Below are positions 6,485 through 10,289 of a stretch of 10,289 bases of DNA, one piece after another. A program made the translations under genes and the position numbers. How positions within the stretch are numbered: the stretch's first letter is position 1; every line of letters starts with the position of its first letter. The stretch is from the NCBI GenBank assembly GCA_021808875.1, contig JAKBAU010000110.1, positions 1-10,289 on the forward strand. Reading direction: 5' to 3'. This DNA comes from Pseudomonadota bacterium. GTDB taxonomy: Bacteria; Pseudomonadota; Alphaproteobacteria; Micropepsales; Micropepsaceae. Under the pieces are notes generated by a model. It did no database searches and was not told the DNA's origin. It worked only from the letters and a program-made list of their open reading frames with translations.

Positions 6485-7390
6485 ATGCCACAGATCTCCG
6501 CCAACGGACTTCGCTTTGAGTACGAGACTTTCGGGCAGGCCGCAGATCCGGCCGTGCTCCTCATCATGGGCTTCTCGGCCCAAATGACGATGTGGCCCGA
6601 AGCGCTGTGCCGGGGGCTGGCGGGGCGAGGATATTATGTGATCCGCTTCGACAACCGCGATATTGGACTTTCAAGCCACCTGAACGAACTGGGAGTGCCC
6701 GATCTGGCCAGCGCCATGGCCAAGGCCATGACAGGAGGCCAAGTCGAGGCGCCCTACAGTCTTGATGACATGGCCGAGGATGCCGTTGAAGTCCTCAAGG
6801 CGCTTGATGTCGCAAGTGCCCATATTGTGGGCGCATCCATGGGGGGCATGATCGCTCAGCTCGTGGCCGTTCGCCATCCCGAGGCAACTCGCAGTCTGAT
6901 CTCGATCATGTCGACGACGGGGCGCCGCGATCTGCCACCGGCCAACCCCGAGGCGATGGCCGCACTGACGACGCCGCCAGCATCCAATGGGCGACTGGAC
7001 CGCATTCGCGCTGGTGTGAATGTGTGGAAGGTGATCGGCAGCCCTGGATTTGCCGAGCCGGAGGACGTCCTTGAAGCCACCGTGGTTCGTGAAGTGGATC
7101 GCTCGCCCTATGACCCCAACGGTATCGGTCGGCAAATGCTCGCCATCCTGGCCGCGCCGCCGCGCAATGAGCTTCTCAGCCAGCTGCGCGTGCCCGCCCG
7201 GGTGATCCACGGTGCCGATGACCCATTGATTCCCCTTGCTGCAGGCCATGACACCGCAGCGGCTATCCCCGGGGCTGAACTCGTTGTCGTGCCTGGCATG
7301 GGACACGGTTTTGAAAGTGGCCTGGTGCCGGTCTATCTCGAACAGATTGGTGAGTTCATTGCCAGTGTCGAGCAGCGGGCGCGCTCCTGA
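6485..7390 (+). CDS. Alpha/beta hydrolase, RdmC-like esterase family (first of tandem pair)
   Basis: A 301-residue single-domain alpha/beta hydrolase resembling the aclacinomycin methylesterase RdmC group and many hydrolases of unknown substrate. LLIMGF at 25-30 is the oxyanion strand region and VIRFDNRDIGLS at 52-63 is typical of the group. The nucleophile elbow GASMGG (116-121) places Ser118; Asp246 in HGADDP and His274 in GMGHGF complete the triad. No signal peptide or membrane segment, so cytoplasmic. The start has only a weak GGGA (6475-6478), 6 nt upstream. The stop TGA overlaps the next ATG (TGATG), so the pair is one translationally coupled unit. The two products are clearly paralogous. 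Substrate is unknown; epoxide hydrolase, carboxylesterase or haloalkane-type activity cannot be excluded from sequence. Confidence 0.9.
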   Translation: MPQISANGLRFEYETFGQAADPAVLLIMGFSAQMTMWPEALCRGLAGRGYYVIRFDNRDIGLSSHLNELGVPDLASAMAKAMTGGQVEAPYSLDDMAEDAVEVLKALDVASAHIVGASMGGMIAQLVAVRHPEATRSLISIMSTTGRRDLPPANPEAMAALTTPPASNGRLDRIRAGVNVWKVIGSPGFAEPEDVLEATVVREVDRSPYDPNGIGRQMLAILAAPPRNELLSQLRVPARVIHGADDPLIPLAAGHDTAAAIPGAELVVVPGMGHGFESGLVPVYLEQIGEFIASVEQRARS

Positions 7391-8289
7391 TGGCAAAGAT
7401 CCTCGTCGATGGTGTGCAGCTCGAATATGATGTGAGCGGCCCCGAAAACGGCGCGCCGATCCTGCTCATTATGGGCTTTGGGACCCAGATGACGGCATGG
7501 CCGGAAGAATTCCACCAGATGCTGCGTGACGGTGGATTGCGTGTCATCCGCTTCGACAATCGCGACGTTGGCCTCAGTCAGAAGTGGGATGGTGTGATTC
7601 CCGATATCAAGGCGGTGCAGAACGCGCGCAGCGCCGGTGCCAAACCGCCAATCCCCTATAGCCTGGACGACATGGCGCGCGACGCGGCCGGTCTGCTCGA
7701 TGGGCTTGGCATTGAGAGCGCCCATATCGCCGGTGCCTCGATGGGTGGGATGATCGCCCAGCTCGTGGCATTGAACCACCCGGAGAAGGCACGCTCATTG
7801 ATATCAATCTTTTCCACCACGGGGGATCGCGCGCTGCCGCCCTCATCGCCGGAGGCACAGGCCGCCCTCACGAGCCGTCCGCCGAGCACCGACCGTGAGG
7901 CGATAATCGCCCATGCACTCGCGACGCGAAGGGCCTATGCCTCAACCCGTTTTGCCTATGACGAAGAGCGCATCGCCGCGAGCGTCGGAGCCGGCTATGA
8001 CCGGTCCTATTATCCGGAAGGCACCTTGCGCCACTGGGCGGCCATCATCGCAGCCCCCCCGCGCAGCGAGCGTCTGAAGGGCCTGCGGCTTCCCAGCCTC
8101 GTGCTTCATGGCAGTGCCGATATGCTCATCCGCCCGGAGGCCGGTCGCCACACCGCCGCCTGCATCGAAGGCGCGATGTATCACGAGATCCCGGGCTGGG
8201 GTCATGACATGCCGCTAGATGTCATTCCCGAACTCAAGGCGTACATCCTGCCGTTTGTAATCGGCGTCGAGCAGCGCCGTACTGTGTAG
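7390..8289 (+). CDS. Alpha/beta hydrolase, RdmC-like esterase family (second of tandem pair)
   Basis: A 299-residue paralogue of the gene before it, with the same order of landmarks: LLIMGF (25-30), VIRFDNRDVGLS (52-63), YSLDDMA (90-96), nucleophile elbow GASMGG (115-120, Ser117), Asp244 in HGSAD and His272 in GWGHD. All catalytic positions are intact, so both copies should be active. The middle part (about 165-215), which forms the cap over the active site in this fold, differs much more between the copies than the core, suggesting different substrates. It starts in the TGATG overlap without a strong ribosome binding site of its own, consistent with coupling. It ends 17 nt before a hairpin (8307-8327) that lies between it and convergent rpmG. 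Confidence 0.9.
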   Translation: MAKILVDGVQLEYDVSGPENGAPILLIMGFGTQMTAWPEEFHQMLRDGGLRVIRFDNRDVGLSQKWDGVIPDIKAVQNARSAGAKPPIPYSLDDMARDAAGLLDGLGIESAHIAGASMGGMIAQLVALNHPEKARSLISIFSTTGDRALPPSSPEAQAALTSRPPSTDREAIIAHALATRRAYASTRFAYDEERIAASVGAGYDRSYYPEGTLRHWAAIIAAPPRSERLKGLRLPSLVLHGSADMLIRPEAGRHTAACIEGAMYHEIPGWGHDMPLDVIPELKAYILPFVIGVEQRRTV

Positions 8290-8298
8290 GAGATCATC

Positions 8299-8327
8299 AA
8301 AACAAAAACCCCGCCCAGGGCGGGGTT
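8299..8327 (-). terminator. Intrinsic terminator of rpmG, hairpin shared with the hydrolase pair
   Basis: A 9-bp stem (8307-8315 with 8319-8327, arms AACCCCGCC/GGCGGGGTT) closes a 3-nt loop. On the minus strand it is followed by TTTTTGTTTT (8308-8299), the first bases of which overlap the stem foot: a textbook rho-independent terminator for rpmG. On the plus strand only TT follows, so it would act weakly, if at all, for the hydrolase transcript. Confidence 0.85.
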
Positions 8328-8351
8328 GGTGTCCACGCGGCGTGCTAGGAT

Positions 8352-8519
8352 CTATTTGATCTTGCCTTCCTTGAACTCCACGTGTTTGCGCAGCACGGGG
8401 TCATATTTCTTGATTGAGAACTTCTCGGTCATGGTGCGCGTGTTCTTTTGGGTCACGTAGAAGAACCCGGTGTTGCCCGAGCTGTTCAATCTGATCTTCG
8501 CTGTGGTGGGCTTCGCCAT
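8352..8519 (-). CDS. rpmG: 50S ribosomal protein L33
   Basis: A 55-residue basic protein that translates from ATG 8519 to TAG 8354-8352. Recognisable L33 landmarks are the [11 protein letters not shown] start, [10 protein letters not shown] (17-26), [14 protein letters not shown] (28-41) and the C-terminal [12 protein letters not shown] (44-55). It is a component of the large ribosomal subunit near the E site. The paired zinc-binding cysteines found in some L33 paralogues are absent, as usual for the proteobacterial C-minus form. Length and motifs are complete, so it is intact. It is monocistronic, with its own promoter (8556-8584) and U-tract terminator (8299-8327). The ribosome binding site is weak (GAAAGATGG upstream). 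It stands alone, not next to rpmB as in enterobacteria. Confidence 0.97.
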   Translation of the reverse strand: MAKPTTAKIRLNSSGNTGFFYVTQKNTRTMTEKFSIKKYDPVLRKHVEFKEGKIK

Positions 8520-8555
8520 GGGGCCATCTTTCTAAAACAGGTGCCGAAGGGGGCG

Positions 8556-8584
8556 TAAGCTACCCACGCGCGCCCGCTTGTCAA
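8556..8584 (-). promoter_or_regulatory. rpmG promoter
   Basis: A perfect TTGACA on the minus strand (8584-8579), with -10 candidates TAGCTT (8562-8557, 16-nt spacer, keeps the key T, A and final T) or AGCTTA (8561-8556, 17-nt spacer). Transcription would begin near 8550, about 30 nt before the rpmG start, as expected for a ribosomal protein gene. Confidence 0.65.
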
Positions 8585-8632
8585 GCCGGCGCTTTGGACC
8601 CACCGTGACCGGGTGGAACAGGGGCGGGAGCC

Positions 8633-9313
8633 ATGGGTACGGGACGGCTGACGGCGTTTACGGATGGGGTCATCGCCATCATCATCACCATCATGGTCCT
8701 GGAGCTGAAGCTGCCCCTCGGGTCCAGCCTCGCCGACCTTGGCCAGCTCATGCCCGGCTTTGTCGCCTATGTGCTGAGTTTCCTTTATGTTGCCATCTAC
8801 TGGAACAACCACCACCACCTGTTCCAGCTGGTGCGCCGGGTCGACGGGCTGATCCTGTGGGCCAATGCCAATTTGCTCTTCTGGCTGTCTTTGCTGCCGG
8901 TGGCAACTGCCTGGCAGGGACGTCATTTTCTTGCGCCTGTCCCCACTCTGATCTATGGCCTATTGCTCTTGCTGTGCGCGCTCGCCTACCTGCTTCTGGA
9001 GCAGGCGATCCTGCGCCGACGCCATGAGCACAGCTCGCTCGCTGAGGCCCTGGGGACAGGTTTCAAGGACAAGGCGTCGCTCGGGTTTTATGTGGCTGCG
9101 GCACTGATTGCGCTCTGGTTACCACTGCTCGCTGTCGCCATTTACGGGCTGGTTGCCCTACTCTGGCTGGTGCCTGACCGCCGCATCGAACGGGTCATGG
9201 CCGGTCTTGAGGCCTCACAAGCTCCGGGGACGGCGCATAATCAGAAAGCCGAAATAGCCAGCACAGATGCCGCCCAGGACGACGATAAGACCCTGGGGGT
9301 TCCACGCCTGTAG
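8633..9313 (+). CDS. TMEM175-family (DUF1211) six-helix membrane protein, putative potassium channel
   Basis: A 226-residue integral membrane protein with six hydrophobic segments (about 12-24, 43-58, 73-93, 103-122, 151-165, 166-180). The N-terminal RLTAFTDGVIAI (5-16) is the TMEM175 signature, usually RxxAFSDGVxAI; IYWNNHHHL (55-63) and WANANLLFWLSLLPVATAW (76-94) are also typical. Bacterial TMEM175 proteins assemble as tetramers and conduct potassium through the inner membrane. The start at 8633 matches the usual family N-terminus; AGGGG at 8620-8624 is a plausible ribosome binding site. Here the signature Ser is Thr10. Family proteins usually end soon after the last helix, but this frame continues for about 40 polar residues, of which 195-226 are antisense to the convergent MFS gene. 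Divergent from rpmG. Channel activity is inferred from the family. Confidence 0.9.
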   Translation: MGTGRLTAFTDGVIAIIITIMVLELKLPLGSSLADLGQLMPGFVAYVLSFLYVAIYWNNHHHLFQLVRRVDGLILWANANLLFWLSLLPVATAWQGRHFLAPVPTLIYGLLLLLCALAYLLLEQAILRRRHEHSSLAEALGTGFKDKASLGFYVAAALIALWLPLLAVAIYGLVALLWLVPDRRIERVMAGLEASQAPGTAHNQKAEIASTDAAQDDDKTLGVPRL

Positions 9314-10289
9314 GGCGGCGCCTTCGAGGGCGGGCCCCCCCAGAAGTCCGAGGCAATAGGACATCACGAAGGCGGCGTTGGCGGTAGCCATGGAGGGCCC
9401 TGAAAAGCGCTCACCCAAAAGCGTCAAGGCCACCGAATATATGCCAAGTACAATGCCGCCCCACAGGATGAGGACGAGATAGAAGGTGACGGGATTGCCC
9501 ACCGCAAGGGGGGTAAGCGCCGCGCCAACCACCCCGCAGCCGGCGCACAGTGCCAGTAGCCGTTCGCGGGCCATGTGATCGGCGAGCCAGCCGAGCGGAA
9601 ATTGCAGGAGCAAGGCGCCCAAGGACAGGGCGGAGACCGCCAGCGCGGCATGGGCATCGCTGTAGCCCTGACGAGCGGCATAGACCGGAAGCAGGCCCGC
9701 CATGCCAACATCGATGGCACCGAACACGGCGGCGGCGGCGAAGGCGACCGGCGCGTCTTTGAGGATGCCAAAGACGGCACGATGACCGGCCTGTGCCTGG
9801 GTTTTGGGAGCGTGTCTGCGGGCAAGTGCGATGGGCACAGTCGCCGAAATCAGAAGCACGGCACCCGCGGCAAAGGGCGCCAGGCCTGTTGTGCCGATGA
9901 ATTGCAGCACCAGAGGACCCAACGCATAGCTGCCGGTCAGGCAAACCGAATAGAGCGCCACGTAACGGCCGCGATTATGTTCATCGGCAATGGCGTTGAT
10001 CCAGAATTCGGTCGCCACGAAAAGCCCGTTCAGGCTGGCGGACAGTACGAAGCGGATGGGAAACCAGGCCCACAGCGAGGCGACAAAATGGAGGCAAAGC
10101 AGGGCGCCAGCGGCAAATGTGAGTGCTGCAGTCATGAACTTGGCGGCGCCAAGCCGTGCAATCCCGGCTGGCATCAAGGGCGTAACCAGCAGCGCCGCCA
10201 GTCCACCGGTCGCGAGGTTCAAGCCATTGAGCGTGCCAGAAACGCCCATGTTTTCCATGGTTAGGCTCAAAAGCGGCAATGTGAGCCCC
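9215..10289 (-). CDS. Major facilitator superfamily transporter, YcaD-like (5' end outside the window)
   Basis: The frame is open to the right edge, and reading upstream of the TTG at 10279 gives GLTLPLLSLTMENMG, a normal first-helix sequence, so the true start lies beyond the window and TTG is not the start. About 357 residues are visible out of an expected 380-400. Hydrophobic segments alternate through to the end as in a 12-helix MFS protein. RFVLSASLNGLFVATEFWINA and the following HNRGRYVALYS are typical of the YcaD-like subgroup, with the Arg-Gly-Arg loop. The C-terminal RRPRSL follows helix 12 directly. These inner-membrane proteins are presumed proton-driven exporters of small molecules; the substrate is unknown. 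The last 32 codons overlap the convergent TMEM175 gene (99 bp including its stop). Confidence 0.88.
   Translation of the reverse strand, partial: GLTLPLLSLTMENMGVSGTLNGLNLATGGLAALLVTPLMPAGIARLGAAKFMTAALTFAAGALLCLHFVASLWAWFPIRFVLSASLNGLFVATEFWINAIADEHNRGRYVALYSVCLTGSYALGPLVLQFIGTTGLAPFAAGAVLLISATVPIALARRHAPKTQAQAGHRAVFGILKDAPVAFAAAAVFGAIDVGMAGLLPVYAARQGYSDAHAALAVSALSLGALLLQFPLGWLADHMARERLLALCAGCGVVGAALTPLAVGNPVTFYLVLILWGGIVLGIYSVALTLLGERFSGPSMATANAAFVMSYCLGLLGGPALEGAALQAWNPQGLIVVLGGICAGYFGFLIMRRPRSL

Noticed and set aside
6671..7396. 241-codon minus-strand frame opposite the first hydrolase
   Set aside because: Antisense shadow of a gene with an intact catalytic triad; His/Gly/Arg-rich with no recognisable domain.
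10277..10279. TTG as the start codon of the MFS gene
   Set aside because: The frame stays open to the window edge and the upstream residues continue a normal first MFS helix, so the gene is simply cut by the window.

Overview
The window looks like a piece of an alphaproteobacterial chromosome: high GC, dense coding with short or overlapping junctions, and a ribosomal protein L33 of the alphaproteobacterial type (55 residues, beginning MAKPTT and ending EFKEGKIK). The order cannot be fixed from this sequence. No tRNA, rRNA, CRISPR array, insertion sequence or integrase is visible.

Left part (1-1568, plus strand): the last 57 codons of an acyl-CoA synthetase of the feruloyl-CoA synthase type, a strong hairpin just after it, a 70-residue protein of unknown function with a near-ideal ribosome binding site, and an HSL-type alpha/beta hydrolase (HGGG and GDSAGG motifs).

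Central block (5859 down to 1555, minus strand): an apparent three-gene operon. It encodes aerobic glycerol-3-phosphate dehydrogenase (glpD), a diacylglycerol/sphingosine-type lipid kinase that overlaps it by ATGA, and, 73 nt later, a flavoprotein that matches alkyl-dihydroxyacetonephosphate synthase (AGPS) end to end in its landmarks, including the HHH triad. GlpD makes DHAP, the glycerol backbone that AGPS uses once acylated, and the kinase phosphorylates neutral diradylglycerols. The set therefore suggests glycerolipid, possibly ether-lipid, metabolism. From memory, a similar set (GlpD1, AGPS-like flavoprotein, diacylglycerol kinase) lies at Rv2249c-Rv2252 in Mycobacterium tuberculosis. This is the most interesting part of the window. 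A 610-nt leader with a possible distant promoter and operator-like palindromes lies upstream of it.

Right part (6423-8289, plus strand): two tandem, paralogous alpha/beta hydrolases of the RdmC-like methylesterase family, joined by TGATG. A hairpin terminator separates them from convergent rpmG (minus strand, 8352-8519), which has its own TTGACA promoter and U-tract terminator. Divergent from rpmG is a TMEM175-family membrane protein (8633-9313). Its 3' end overlaps tail-to-tail by 99 bp with a YcaD-like MFS transporter gene that runs off the right edge of the window.
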